64,000 nucleotides of DNA, from NCBI GenBank assembly GCA_959347315.1, contig OY365810.1, forward strand, positions 10,015,647 through 10,079,646, given 5' to 3'. How positions within the stretch are numbered: the stretch's first letter is position 1; each line of letters opens with the position of its first letter. Under the pieces are notes generated by a model that saw only the letters and a list, made by a program, of their open reading frames with translations, had not been told where the DNA came from and did not search any database. This DNA comes from Bimastos eiseni. Lineage: Eukaryota; Annelida; Clitellata; Crassiclitellata; Lumbricidae. Shown here piece after piece: positions 24,922-37,529 of the stretch. Made by a program: the position numbers and the translations under genes.

Positions 24922-24990
24922 ATGAATGGTAATCGTTTGAGTAGCAATAAGTTATTTAATGATATTATGAAACATGGTTATTCTATTATG
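24922..24990 (+). CDS. MFSD14: candidate first coding exon of the MFSD14 gene
   Basis: An ATG at 24922 opens 23 codons ending exactly at a strong donor (gtgagt) in phase 0, the phase required by the acceptor at 37530. The peptide is short and mildly basic. With the six residues that open exon 2 it would put about 29 residues before the conserved PSVYH block, close to the 34 in human MFSD14A. The first exon is poorly conserved in the family, so homology cannot confirm it. A rival is the 7-codon ATG at 24760-24780, also followed by a phase-0 gtaag donor. Either choice makes intron 1 about 12.5 kb. Confidence 0.35.
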
Positions 24991-25424
24991 GTGAGTAAAT
25001 TATTAAACTATTTCTACCTGACTTAATGACAGTGAAATTTTTTTATAGTGACTTTAGTAGCTGCTATCACATAATCGATTTGGTTGTGTGATCCGATCGC
25101 ATTGTATTTTCTTACTATTATTTATTCCGGATTGGTGTAGATTTCTACTAATGTACTCGTGGCCTATCACGCCGCAAAGCGTGTATGACAGTATGGGGTT
25201 GACGTCGATATAATTTTATGTATAATTATATAAGGATTGCCGTAGCCTCCACCTACATATATCTTCTCAAAATATCAGATATTGGCCTTGTGCTTTACAC
25301 TGATTTGTAATCGCGGTACAGAACGCTTTGTCACTGCATTCCTACTTACAAGTAATAATGGTAATATTCTTCTTTATTAATTTAAAGCAATCAATACGCT
25401 TTAAGATTGCAAGTCATAATATGA

Positions 25425-25570
25425 AAGGATGATTACAAGTTATTACAGGGGTTGAATTTAACTGTATGGCAGCTATGCAAGGTGCCCATAACCTCCGACT
25501 GCTCATTTTATAAATGCCAGGTTGCTAAATGGCAGACTGAGTCAACTTTGGTATGGGGTATCGATCAGTT
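25425..25570 (+). repeat. dispersed repeat, copy 1 (partner at 49368-49515)
   Basis: tattacaggggttgaattta, 'tatggcagctatgcaagg', 'aaatggcagact..gtcaac' and 'atcgatc' follow in the same order and orientation as at 49368-49515, with about one quarter of positions changed by eye. The element type is unknown. Confidence 0.65.
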
Positions 25571-26221
25571 TAGGTGACGCACTTTCCTCTTTATAATACA
25601 GTACAATTTTCGTTATTTCCGCTCTACTTTAAGTAGAAGGTGGATTGATTATAAAAGATATCTGTTTAACTAGAAGCTGGATTGATCAAATGATTTTAAA
25701 TAGAGGGCTGACTAATGAGAATAATTGATGAAAACAATGGAATTGGGAATGACGAAAAGATTTTATCTAAAAGGTGGATTTCTGCGTAAGTGGAAGCGGG
25801 AATGATGAAAGGATTCTTATTTAACTAGAAGTGGGAATTATCAAACGAATCATGCACTCCAGTGAGGAGTATAGTGTGTCACCTATACTGGATGTTTGCT
25901 GCTTAGCTTCCTACTGGCTGTTCTGCTCTTTGTGCCAGTGATGTTACTATTCATTTATCCCTTTCCTCAAAGTTATATGAAGTTACTGATATCAGTGATA
26001 ACCACATAAATTTATGTTATTATTAGGAAGTATTCATAATTGGTCAAATACTTTACCAAGTCTGAGCCTAAAGTTTCATACTAAAGCATTTTTTATTGTT
26101 TACCATAAGCTAATACCATCTGTGTATAAGTTACCACAACTTGTGAAGTTTTTAGATTTCCAAACACAAATAGCATGTTTTAGCAACAAATGTGGTCATA
26201 TTTTATAATAATGCATTCATT

Positions 26222-26280
26222 CTGAGAATTATTTATTGCACCCCTTCAAGAACCTACTTGGGAGTGCTCCCAGCAAGATG
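26222..26280 (-). mobile_element. family A LINE 3' tail fragment
   Basis: It reads ttattgcaccccttcaagaa then cctacttgggagtgctccca, the shared LINE tail. Confidence 0.5.
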
Positions 26281-26460
26281 TCAATAGACCATATAGATTC
26301 TGTTAAATCTTGTTGTTTCAAACATGTATAATTCCAAAAGTAATCATGAAAGTAGACCACTGGTTAAGCTGTTGATTGTTTGAACACAGTTTGCCTTGAT
26401 GGTTCGGTGTTGAGTCTAATCTGATTGCTTCTACCATACTGATGTTTCATTTGATCATTC

Positions 26461-26530
26461 ATTCTATTGATTTATATAGCACCTCTTCAAGAAACTTACT
26501 CAGAGATGCTCCCAGCCACAGCCAAAGAGT
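26461..26530 (-). mobile_element. family A LINE 3' tail fragment
   Basis: tttatatagcacctcttcaa followed by gaaacttactcagagatgct and cccagccacagcc matches the 3' end of the LINE at 55270. Confidence 0.6.
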
Positions 26531-29500
26531 AAGAACTTGAGCAATCAGTAGTAAGTTGGCAGATTATTGCATTGCATTAAGTATAGCATAACATGATGTA
26601 TTTGAGTCTGAGTTAACAGTTTTGTTGTTGATGAAAATATGCAAGAAATGTTGATCGTAATGTTGACAGTCCTTTATTTGTGAAAAGAGATTCATAATAT
26701 ATGATTAATTAGCTTCCCATTAAATATATATATACTCTTCTGACTTGAGTGACTATTGACAAAATTATTCAGGCAAGAATACTTGTGAGATTATAGTTAA
26801 GTTATTCAGATAGTTAAATAACTTAATGAATTCAGTAAGTAGATCCATTACGTACAAATGTGTACAGTGATTGGAGTGTGCAGATAAAATTCGTTTGCAT
26901 GTTGATAGACCTATATATGTAAGACCTCTCTGACTGTGGTTCCATTTTTTTGTAATCTGGCCAAAAGTATCTCATTTTTGCTTTTTATTTATTCACAGTT
27001 ATTATTATACCCTTTTTATCATCATTTGATCATAGTGATGATTAGTGCAGCCATAGACTGGATTTTTATTCTACTACAAATGAGATCTTATTTACTGGAA
27101 TCTGGTTTTAGAGCTATAATCAAATCCTATCCTTTCAAAATCTAATCCTGTCACTATTAGAATGAGGATTAGATCATTTGTTGGGTCCTCATAAGTCATA
27201 CCCTGTTGGAATCACTTTGTTTCCTACTTGGTGTCTGGTCCTATCCTGCTGGAGTGAGATATTATCTATACTAGAATTTACTCTGTTGAAAGTTGTTTCA
27301 CCGAATCAGGTGTGTTTGCAGTTCAATCAGCTGTGTGGTGTTTCTAGCTTATAAGCTGAAGCAAGTGTAATTCGGTCTCTCTTTATAGCTAATTAAGTGC
27401 GGGGTTCATAGCCCACTGTGTGTTTGGTGTATGCAGTATACCTGTTCATTACTTTGACTTTGGCTACATGTTGTACTGCCATAAGCTTATACTGTTTATA
27501 ATTACACTTGAACACAACCATAGCCATAGACTTTATTTTGTAGCCTAATTATGTAGCCACACAGCTTTACATATTAAATGCATATACCAACATACTTACA
27601 GACACCCAAGCATGCATAGTGGGATATATTTTTAATCTATCTGTGTTTGTCTATCACTAAGTTTACCTCTGCCTGTCTTATAATCTTGTCTCCTTTGAAT
27701 TGGTTTTACCTTGTGTATATACTTTTAGGATTTATATTCCCTTGTGTTGCAATTCCTAACTTTGTATATACCACGCTAGCACAGTCTGGCAGTATTCATG
27801 TTCAACAATCTGAGCCATGTTCTCTACAGGAATCCTCAAGTAACACTTTGTCAATGAGGGAGAAGTTTAAGACTGAGACCTTGTATTCCAAGTCCTGGTT
27901 GGCAGTGGGCTTATCTATGTGTGCAGCAAGAGATATCTCTGTTTTCTGTATTATCTATTATCATCCCCAGCTGCAGGGAATTAAGATATCTACAGCTACC
28001 AGAGTTCAATTATTATCTGTGCAATGAATTTCCAACCCAGATAATTGTTTTATGCCACTGAAAACAGTTAATATCTATTTGGCTATCATATGTCTCATTG
28101 TTTCTAAATTGCTGCCTCTGTGCTTTTTGGAACGTATCCCATGGTGCTGTTAAAAGCAGATGATTTTAACCTGCGCTATACAAATGTTCAATTACATGTG
28201 TATTGTGTAACACTCTTCCTCCATGTAACTGAATGCTGTTTGACATTTTTATATATTGAACGATCATATATGATGCATTACATTACATGGTACAGAGGTA
28301 TGGCTAGAGTACTCAGAATTAGTTGAGTGGTTGAGAAATTGAGTTGTTTTATTTCTACTGAATTGGTGTTGTTGCTCACTGAGGACATCTTGACTTCATG
28401 TGCTGCATCTGGAATTGATGCCATTGGAAATTAATGGGATGTGGAATATTTCTGTATTGAGCAATGGATTGTTGGATGTTAGTGATCATTCTTGACAATT
28501 ATCCAACATTCTCTGTTGTGCCTTCCGTATAAAACAGGTAGTTCTGCAGAACTTGAGGCTATTTGCTTAATAAACTGACCCTATTTCACCATAATGTTAA
28601 GCTTATCATGATTCTAACTTATATTTATTTATATTCACAAATATGGATCATTATTATTCCTCAAGAATTGGAATTTTGTGCCCAATGAAATGACAGGAAG
28701 TAAAAATTTTCTGCATATCATGACCACTTGCTGAATGTCTTAAAACAATGTGAGTTATGGCATTTGCAGCAGAGTTCTTGTAGATACCAATTATGAACAC
28801 AACCTAGCATCGTAAGCAAATTGTTACACTCTGCAAAGTTTGTTTTCGTTGAGGTTTAAGCCTGCCAATTACACAGTTACAGAGAATGGTGACCTAATTA
28901 GCTTTGGCTCTGTATTACAGTGATTCTTGGTGTTAAACATTCGCAATCTGACTTTGTTACCAAGTAAGAACATATCTTCTGAAATGATCTCATGAATAAA
29001 ATGGATTGTGAGCAACTTTTCCTCTATGATGTATGACTATTTATCAGTTTTCTTTGAATATAAAGACATCAACATAATATTCTGGAAAACGTTGATGATT
29101 TGTCATTTGATAACTTTTGCTAACGTATTTCCTTATAACAGCATACACTTAAGTTTTTGCTTAGGCTTTTGGTTGTGAATGATATTAGGACTGTAGAAGT
29201 GTGCAGCATTGCAGAGATTAATTGATTTATTCTCTGTGCTGTTGGTCTTTATTTGTGGTTTGTTCTGTGATGATTTTGGTTGAAATATGTTTCTGTTTTC
29301 TTTTCGTAGAATTCTCTTTAGTTGCAACGAAAACAGCAGAGCAATTTTTAGTCGGGAGAATTCCATTTTCTCAATGTATTTGGTACGGACTTGCAGATAC
29401 TTAAGTATTTCGTGGCTGAAGTAACTACTAACAGAGAACTGCTGTGGTTTCCTTATGTTGTCAGATTTAAGAACTGTTAATTTAAGGGCTTTTTAGTGTC

Positions 29501-30639
29501 TCAGTGCTTATTATGGAATATTACTTTAAGTTGTAATAGAAAAGCTGGTATTCATGATCGATAATGAGGATTTTGTCATTTATGAACTTGTGCCAACATA
29601 TTTTGTTAAGACCAAATTGTGGAGGGTGTAATTTTTTATGAGATATTGTGCTCTTTAAAATTGCAGAATTGACATTCCCCAGTATGGTATTATCTATCCA
29701 ACAATGTGTGTGCTGAATAGACATAGTTGTGTATTTTAAATATTAAAGGTAAAAGGCATTTATACATGGTTATTACAAGGTATAGTGGTATAGTTATCTG
29801 AAATATAACTGTATGTCAACTGAGGGTTTGTTGATATTCAGAGATTTAATCTCCATTGAAACATTCCATTTTATCTCCCATGGTACATTATTTGAAATAA
29901 GATGCACATGCAGGCTATTGAAAATGATTGGGTGAGATTTGCAACAGTGACGTTCTCTGTTGTGTTGTTTAGGAGGTGTTGCTTCTAACAGAATGGTTAC
30001 TGTTGCCTGACTGATATATTTGCATGGATAGTTGCTTTGCATTGGTTTTGTTTCTCATCTGTTTTCTTGCATTGGCAGATACATCACTTAAAAATTTAAT
30101 TCACTTCTTTCCAGATCTTTGTAGTTTGGATACGTATTTCGCGTTACTAATCTTCTGCAACATTATTGTTTCACTATATTAACCATCATCTTCATGATTA
30201 CCATATTCTTTCTTTTCACCATTTCATTAACTCTTTTGTTATGAATTGTCACTGTCAACGTCTTTAAGCTTATCTATCCTTTTCATTTTCACTTTTGAGA
30301 TATCAGTTTGTGTTCTAAAGTTCTTTAAATTGATACTAGTCTGGGCAAAGACTGGCAAAAAGTGTATTGAACATACCAGAACTTCACAAAGATATAGTAG
30401 CAACTGTAGTGCTACCAGTACAGTCGTAGCATTCTTAATCAGCATGCATATTGCTCGCACTATTTGGCAACTAAAGGTTTGCACGTAAACACATGGTGTT
30501 GTGGAAAATGCTGGACAATGCAAAAACAAGATGTGAAATGAACAATGACGATAGAAATGAGTTTGCTGTGGAAGATTGAAGGAATTTAAAGACTGGGGAA
30601 AATAAGAAATAATGACATAAGCAAATCATAATTAGATAT

Positions 30640-30905
30640 TCAAACAGCTCTGCTGCTGGTCTAAGTTAACTATCAAATACTGCGATGGTTTGGACATGTA
30701 AACATTGTTGAGAGAATGCTAATTGATTGAATTCTGCACAAAGCACTGCATGGACGATTCGAAGGAGAATAAAACAAATGCATACTAAGCCTCTTCTGGA
30801 TAGATAATATTAATTGGGAAAAAGCATCACTTGGACTAGCAATTAGAGAACAGTGGAATTGACAATGGTGATTATTTATTCGTACCAATTGCCCCCCAAC
30901 TGACT
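30640..30905 (+). mobile_element. non-LTR retrotransposon C-terminal relic (family C)
   Basis: Across frames the stretch reads LRWFGHVNIVERML, then WIDNINWEKASLGLAIREQW and TDWRHEQMM. This is the usual LINE ending 'RWFGHV.RM....W.D.I..D...LGL.......DR..WR'. Stops and shifts are frequent, so it is an old relic. Confidence 0.65.
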
Positions 30906-31394
30906 GGCGCCATGAACAGATGATGATGTTGGTATAGTGTTGTTGATAACACAGTTGTGTAGAAAATAAACAGTGAATGTTGAGAGCTCTTTCTAGATGA
31001 TGTTGTAGGACATGTTGTTATTCCACATCACCAGCCCAAATGACATCACATTCCTAGTGATTTTGTGCGCTTAATAGGCTTTATTGATCCTGGACTTTTT
31101 GTTTGATGTTTGCTATTACTGTAGAAATTTGCTTTCTCTAAAAGGCTTTGATTTAATTGATTTCCTGCTTCTTTTCGTAATTGCCTGTCTGCACTCTTCC
31201 GCCATACAAGTGCATGCTCTGTGGCTAATGCAATTCATTTGTGATGTTTGAATAAATTACTGACTGTAGGATGATTTTAGGTGATGCACTTGAGATAGTT
31301 TAAATTATTCTGTAATTTTTTTATGTGAGCTGTGTTCTAGATGATGCATTTTCAATGATACACTGATATATGATGCATCTGAGTGGATATATAT

Positions 31395-32350
31395 GATGCA
31401 TTTTAGATTATGCATTGTGATATCTTTGCATTATGATATTTATGCATTCAGATATCTATGCATTCAGATATCTATGCATTCAGATATATATATATGCATT
31501 GTGATATCTTTGCATTCAGATATCTATGCATTCATATATCCTTGCATTCAGATATCTATGCATTCAGATATATATGCATTGTGATATCTTTGCATTCAGA
31601 TATCTATGCATTCAAATATCCTTGCAATCAGATATCTATGTATTCAGATATATATGCATTGTGATATCTTTGCATTCAGATATCTATGCATTATGATATT
31701 TGTGCATTCAGATATCTATGCATTCAGATATCATTACATTCAGATATCTATGCATTCAGATATATATGCATTGTGATATCTTTGCATTCAGATATCTATG
31801 CATTCATATATCCTTGCAATCAGATATCTATGCATTCAGATATATATGCATTGTGATATCTATGCATTCAGATATCTATGCATTCATATATCCTTGCAAT
31901 CAGATATCTATGCATTCAGATATCTATGCATTCATATATCCTTGCAATCAGATATCTATGCATTCAGATATATATGCATTGTGATATCTTTGCATTCAGA
32001 TATCTATGCATTATGATATTTGTGCATTCAGATATCTGTGCATTCAGATATCATTACATTCAGATATCTATGCATTCAGATATCTATGCATTCATATATC
32101 TTTGCATTCAGATATCTATGTGCTTAGCTACATATGTATCTGTGCATTCAGATATCTATGCATTCAGATATCTACACATTCAGATATCTACACATTCAGA
32201 TATCTATGCATTTAGATATCTATGCATTTACATATCTATTCATTTAGATATCTATGCATTCAGATATCTTTGCATTCAGATATCTATGCATTCAGATTTC
32301 TATGCATTCATATATCTGTGCATTTAGATATCTGTGCATCAAGATATTGA
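31395..32350. repeat. 16-bp satellite array with higher-order structure
   Basis: The unit is tatgcattcagatatc (16 bp), built from two palindromes, ATGCAT and GATATC. About 60 units run without a break. A variant unit (tgcattgtgatatc) starts at 31411, 31495, 31575, 31655, 31767, 31847 and 31975; spacings after the first are 80, 80, 112, 80 and 128, all multiples of 16. Because 16 is not divisible by 3 and the unit lacks stops on the plus strand, long frames of MHSDIYAFRYLCIQIS type occur in all three frames; these are not genes. Confidence 0.95.
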
Positions 32351-33096
32351 TGCATTCAACATTGATTCATTCAGCCTGATGCATTCTAGCAAACACAGTC
32401 TACATCATATGTTGTTTGGTGTTGGAACTGATGATTTTAAGTGCTTATAAGTAGTCAAATCTGTACTTTCAGCTGTAAGTAGGTGAATAGACTCAGGCCC
32501 TTGAGTATGGGATACCTGTCTACTACAGGATTCACCGGTCAACCACTGTTTATTAATCCAATCAGTCCATAGATTGCTGGCCACTGACAAAATAACACAA
32601 AATCTACGATGAGTCTAAAACACCCTGCATGCAGATGGGCTTTACTTCAATCCATGAATTTTGAACTGAATGCACTTTCTCACAACACATGTTCTGACAA
32701 TAATCACGAATAATGGGCAAATATTGTTCAGTGCAACTCGTTCACCTGTATTATGATTTAGTCCTACCTGCGCTTTTGAGAGCCTTTAAAGAGATGCCAG
32801 GCAGAAACTCATAGCGGGCTATGATGTACATGTGAATGTATAGCAGTTTGATGCTGTGCAATTGTACTGTGAAGTGGGTAACCAGTGTAAATGACTATGC
32901 AGCCATTTTGTTGGGAGTCAGTATTTAAGTAAGCAGAGAGTAGGACTTTCGAAAGGTATCCATATAGATCTCTTGGATCCTACAGTTGTGTTTTTACTTC
33001 AGCTTTCAGCCTTCAAACTGTCCAATCTTCTGAGGGATTTGTGTACAGGCATTCATATGCAGTAGTATTTTCACTTTAATGACACTGTGGAATAAC

Positions 33097-33409
33097 CAGT
33101 GTTGTATGCAAGACTTGAAACTTCAAGACCACGACGAGACCGAGACAGTGAGGTGCCGAGACCGAGACAATGAGGTACCGAGACACTAGGCTCAAGACAG
33201 TACGAGACAGTAAAAGACAAGTGATCCTATATAAAATGCTATAAAATAATAATGTATCAGTTTTTGTAATTTAAATTTGAAACTTGTAATGTATATAGTA
33301 CCAGTTCCTGAGAATAGTTTTTATATTGCCGCAGGCTTCCGAGACCGAGACCCAGACACTAAAAAACTTTCTCGAGACCGAGACACTGTCTTGAGACCAT
33401 ACAACTCTG
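33097..33409. mobile_element. hAT-type MITE, 313 bp
   Basis: The ends are inverted (cagtgttgtatg on the left, cagagttgtatg from the right on the other strand) and are followed by GAGACCGAGACA motifs in both arms. The flanks ggaataac (33089-33096) and ggattaac (33410-33417) form an 8-bp target duplication with one mismatch. There is no coding capacity. Confidence 0.85.
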
Positions 33410-33431
33410 GGATTAACACAGATTGGCGTTT

Positions 33432-33496
33432 CCCTCCTCCTTTAACAAGGCTTGGGATTGGCACTGCCAGAGTACAAGCAGTGGCAGAGTTGCATT
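33432..33496 (+). repeat. dispersed repeat, copy 2 (partner at 4707-4772)
   Basis: cttgggattggcactgccag and agtacaagcagtggcagagt align with the stretch at 4707-4772 in the same orientation. It follows the MITE at 33097-33409 almost directly. Confidence 0.6.
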
Positions 33497-35338
33497 CACG
33501 TGTTTTATATATAGGCAGTGTGTGTGCATATATATAGACTGCTTATAAGAGAGCGTATGTAAAGAAACTGCATTCAAGGAAGTGTGTTGTCTTCGAAAAG
33601 TGACTTTTTTTTCATATTGAGTCATACAGAATTTACGTCTTTGAGGTATTCTTAGGGTTTTGCCGATCAGGATGTAGATACTTTGGACAGCAATTTGTCT
33701 GGCTTTTCTATGCATTACTTTTAAACATTTAATTCTTTGTATTTGATCCTATGCTATGGTCCACTGGAGACTTACGTATTGAACTGTTGGTCTGGATGTC
33801 AGCCGGATTATTCTACTGATTCACAAGATAAATTATTATTTATTAATTAATTACGTCGATGGTGCTTGTGTATAATGGTCAAGGCATCAACCGATGGCAC
33901 TCTAAAGACAAGCCTAATTAGATCAATATTTGAGGAATGTTGGAATTTAATTAGATGATTCTGGTGACTAAAGAGTTGCTGCATATATGGTAATAATGAA
34001 TCTTGTGAATCAAAGTTTTAATTGTAATATGATATTTGGTGATTATATTAAAGGGATTTTAGACTTTGAAATTTAATGCTAACCAATTGTGTTAACATTT
34101 CTGGACTCAATGAGTTTGAATTTGATTCATTTGCAGTAGTGGCATCTTGTAAATGTAAGAGAAATGAAGAATTTTCACCCTATTGTCCAATATCAAACTC
34201 CAAGTAGGTTGCAGTGTAATTGTGTTGTGGTTCTCTTCACGGTGGCATTTGGTAAATGTGACATGGCCCTTTGCAGACAATGAGGTACTAAAAACTACTA
34301 TATATACACAATACTTCTCAAGATTAAAGTGTTATTGCAGTGTTTAAGTAGTTAACTTTTGTTTTTCTTGTAGCCTATTCCATAGTTTAAGATTTTTGTC
34401 TAGTGGTTAGCATGCTGAACGGTCAACTGTGAATTTTGTGTATACATGTATGTTTCTGGACAATATTTTACTCTTTTCTAATCGGACACTTCATAGAACC
34501 TGTGGCTCAGTGGTGGTGCTCATTGTGTAAATCTGTCAATAGTGCTGGCATAAAGTGTTTGCAGTGTGGCTAAGGATGTTTGCTTATAGATTTAAGTGAT
34601 TTCTGACTTGTAAGAGATAATTTAATTTAGAATCAGATTGGAGGGATTTATCAGCACAAATGTAAATTTGGCCTTTGATCAATGAGCTGGTTGCTTATGA
34701 ATTCGTCGTACCTGTACCGTAACGGTGGACCTTGGGGAACATTTTTAAGCATATATTAAGGCTGATTAAAATCTAATTATGCAAAATATTAGTGCAGAAT
34801 TTAACCCGGAAGCTAACATAGGGGTGGGAAATTGGGAATTCAAGTTTCCACTGTACAGGTTATTTGGGCTTTGTTGTGCTTTACAGTGTAATGGTCTTTA
34901 TCAGCTGTGGGCTTTGGTTTGGTGTATGACTGTAGGCATTGGTCTATGGGCTTGACTTTTTACACAGTGAAAGGGCTATGCTGTAGTGGTTTCTAGTCTT
35001 TGCAATGCACAATGTCAGTACCAGGTATTTGTAAGTTTTTTTATGCTTGATTATTGGCCATGTTTAGTTTAAGTTGACAATTTAAATTTATTGGCATTGT
35101 GGTAGCTAGGTTTAACAGTTCAGCAAGGTTCTTACATCAATCTTGATCTGTTTGTGAAATATATATCTTATGACTGGTTTTTCCTGACATCTTCTATCAC
35201 ATTCAGGGAAGTTTCATATTTGTTCAACACTTTGTATTGTGACTTGATATCCTTCCTGATTTATTGACCTGTGATCTAGCAGCAACAAGTAATTCTGATA
35301 TGTGCATGGTACAAGCATGTAGTTAGATAGGTTTGAGC

Positions 35339-36022
35339 TAGGGCATAACTGAGTAGACAATTTCCACCAAGTACCGAATCCGAGTATTTGGATGAACTAT
35401 TTGCCGGATCCGTGTACGAACCAAATAGTAGCGGCAAATCTGGCCACCGAGTACCATCCGTAGGCAAAGCGTAGTTAACCCGTCACATTCACAGCTATGA
35501 AGAACTATCTATAATCAATGCAGAGTTTATAGCGATATCATTCATATAGCCTATCGTCGTACTCTAGGCTATAACTATATATTTATTATTTAATAACTTT
35601 ATTTGCGAAAAAAATGTAAAACTTTGTTATAAAATTTGAAATATGAAGGTATCAACGACGCCTTTACTTCCTACTGTTTACCAAAAAGTGGGTGGAGCCA
35701 ATTCAAGCGGGAAAATTACTGATTTGGTTGCCACTTGGGAAATGCAGCCAAAAGAAATTAAAATATATAAATTAACATCATTATTTTAAAGAATATTCAA
35801 TGGAATGTTAAGTTCTTGTTTAATTAAGCAATAACTTACAAGTAAGTCCGTTAGTTCTAAATTTATTTGATGAAAAAAATATGGTTTTATCAAAAAACAA
35901 TTTTAAAAATAAGGTTATTTAATTAGCTATTTGCAGGTGTGATATTTGTCAAGGCGAATACTTCCGAATAGCCCAATATTCGGCCGAGGCGAATGTCTGA
36001 GGCGATTTCCGGTTATGCCCTA
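35339..36022. mobile_element. hAT-type MITE with perfect 8-bp target duplication, copy 2
   Basis: The element starts tagggcataactgagtaga and ends ccggttatgcccta, with the exact duplication gtttgagc at 35331-35338 and 36023-36030. Its termini and interior (for example ggttgccacttgggaaatgc) match the element at 22078-22650 in reverse orientation. It is about 110 bp longer and has no coding capacity. Confidence 0.95.
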
Positions 36023-37529
36023 GTTTGAGCTTCTCTATATGGATCTGTGTAATGTATTATTGCTGCAGTGTACTGTAACAGAGGTACATGGCACATCACA
36101 TCTGCTAGTCTTCCATAATATCAGTTCTGCACTGATTGGCTGATTGGCGATAGTAGATACCAGATGATCCTTAATGGATGAGAACCTAACTACCCCCACT
36201 CCAATTTTAGACAGCTTAATCCAACTGATGCTGATCGATTGATGCGTTTGCAAGTTAAAGCACATTGATTGAATGGAACTGGATGACCTTTCCACAATGA
36301 TTTCCAATTCATGTATTTAATTATTATGATGTGCCAAGAGAATATTATTATAAATACAGTAATCTGTGACTTCCATATTGGTATGTGTTGTTGTGCTGCA
36401 TTCAAGTGTGTTGTGTAACTATGGGCTTTACAAATAGTTCTTTTCATATGATTGCGTAATACATGTGTCATTGCTATGCAGTACTCTGTGCTATTTTCAG
36501 CTTTTTCAACTACTCATCATCGTTGCTTTTAGATCACAATGTGTTTACTGTAACTGCCTCTGGGTTTTCCCCTGTGAGGTTTCCCAGCCAGTCTTTGTTA
36601 TGGTCATAATAATTGTTGGTACAATGACACCTTACTTAGGCAGTATACATGCAAATCAAGTTCACGTCGTAAAGCTTTTAGAGTATTAATATTGTTCAGT
36701 TTGCATGCATAGTTCTCTGTGCATTCAACTGTAAATAAAGACACGTGTGCTTTTGATTTTCATTTTCCTGTAATGAGGACAGAGAAAGTGGTGACAATGG
36801 GTTGCCACTTTCGCATGCAAGAGCTATAAAAATGAAGTTGATAGAATGGCTATCGTTGGCATTGAAGAATCGTCCATATTTACTATAAATACATTTAACT
36901 TATCATCAGTGATAAGGACATGTGTTCATTTGTGAAACAAAACGTGTTATCTAAATATCCACATACGTACCATATGTATATAGCCTATAAAATGGTATAT
37001 GGGTATCCCTAACCTATCGTGACTTTCTGTCCTTTTGGGTAGCCAACTGTTTCCTCTAATATATAGTTGATATGACAAATTTGTGATCTGTTAGTTTGAA
37101 TTTCTATGGTTGCCATCTGTGATTATTATGTATTGCCACCCATGATCTATTTTCTGGGAACAATTAAAGAACTCATTGATTAATTTATTGATTGATACAT
37201 GCAGATGGCCGTTAAAGTGTTTGAGACCTGCATGGCTTGTGCACGATTTATGAAAATTAACCTGTGCTGGATTTTTATGTTGGCCTTCACAATATTGCTG
37301 CCATGTACTACCCTGTAAAGGAATTGTAATTGTAACCACTTCACTTTTACATCTGGTCTTACCCATTTTGATTACTTGAGTGACACAGCCAATGTAGTAT
37401 ATTTTATGTTGGCTTATATTAAAATATTGACATCTGATACCGAAATCTCATATGTGTGTCTATGTATATGAGATGTTTTTAAATATTTGTATATCATTGA
37501 AATGATTGTTGTGTGCTGTTTTATTTCAG

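Larger units (their letters stand above)
24991..37529 (+). other. long presumed intron 1 of MFSD14
   Basis: About 12.5 kb if the first exon at 24922 is right. It contains LINE tails and a relic, the 16-bp satellite array, two hAT-type MITEs and degenerate repeats listed separately. No other exon was recognised. Degenerate tandem units (g-aagtggattgat type) occur at about 25620-25860. Confidence 0.4.

Noticed and set aside
31393..32327. Several overlapping frames of 60-150 codons with MHSDIYAFRYLCIQIS-type repeats
   Set aside because: They arise because a 16-bp unit without stops is open in all three plus frames; no splice signals, no composition of a real protein.
31395..32350. CRISPR-like array
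   Set aside because: Units are contiguous with no unique spacers, and the context is a spliced animal genome.
34390..34560. tRNA-like A-box strings (gtctagtggttagcatgctg and ggctcagtggtggtgctc)
   Set aside because: No B box at the right distance and no cloverleaf; at most an old SINE trace.
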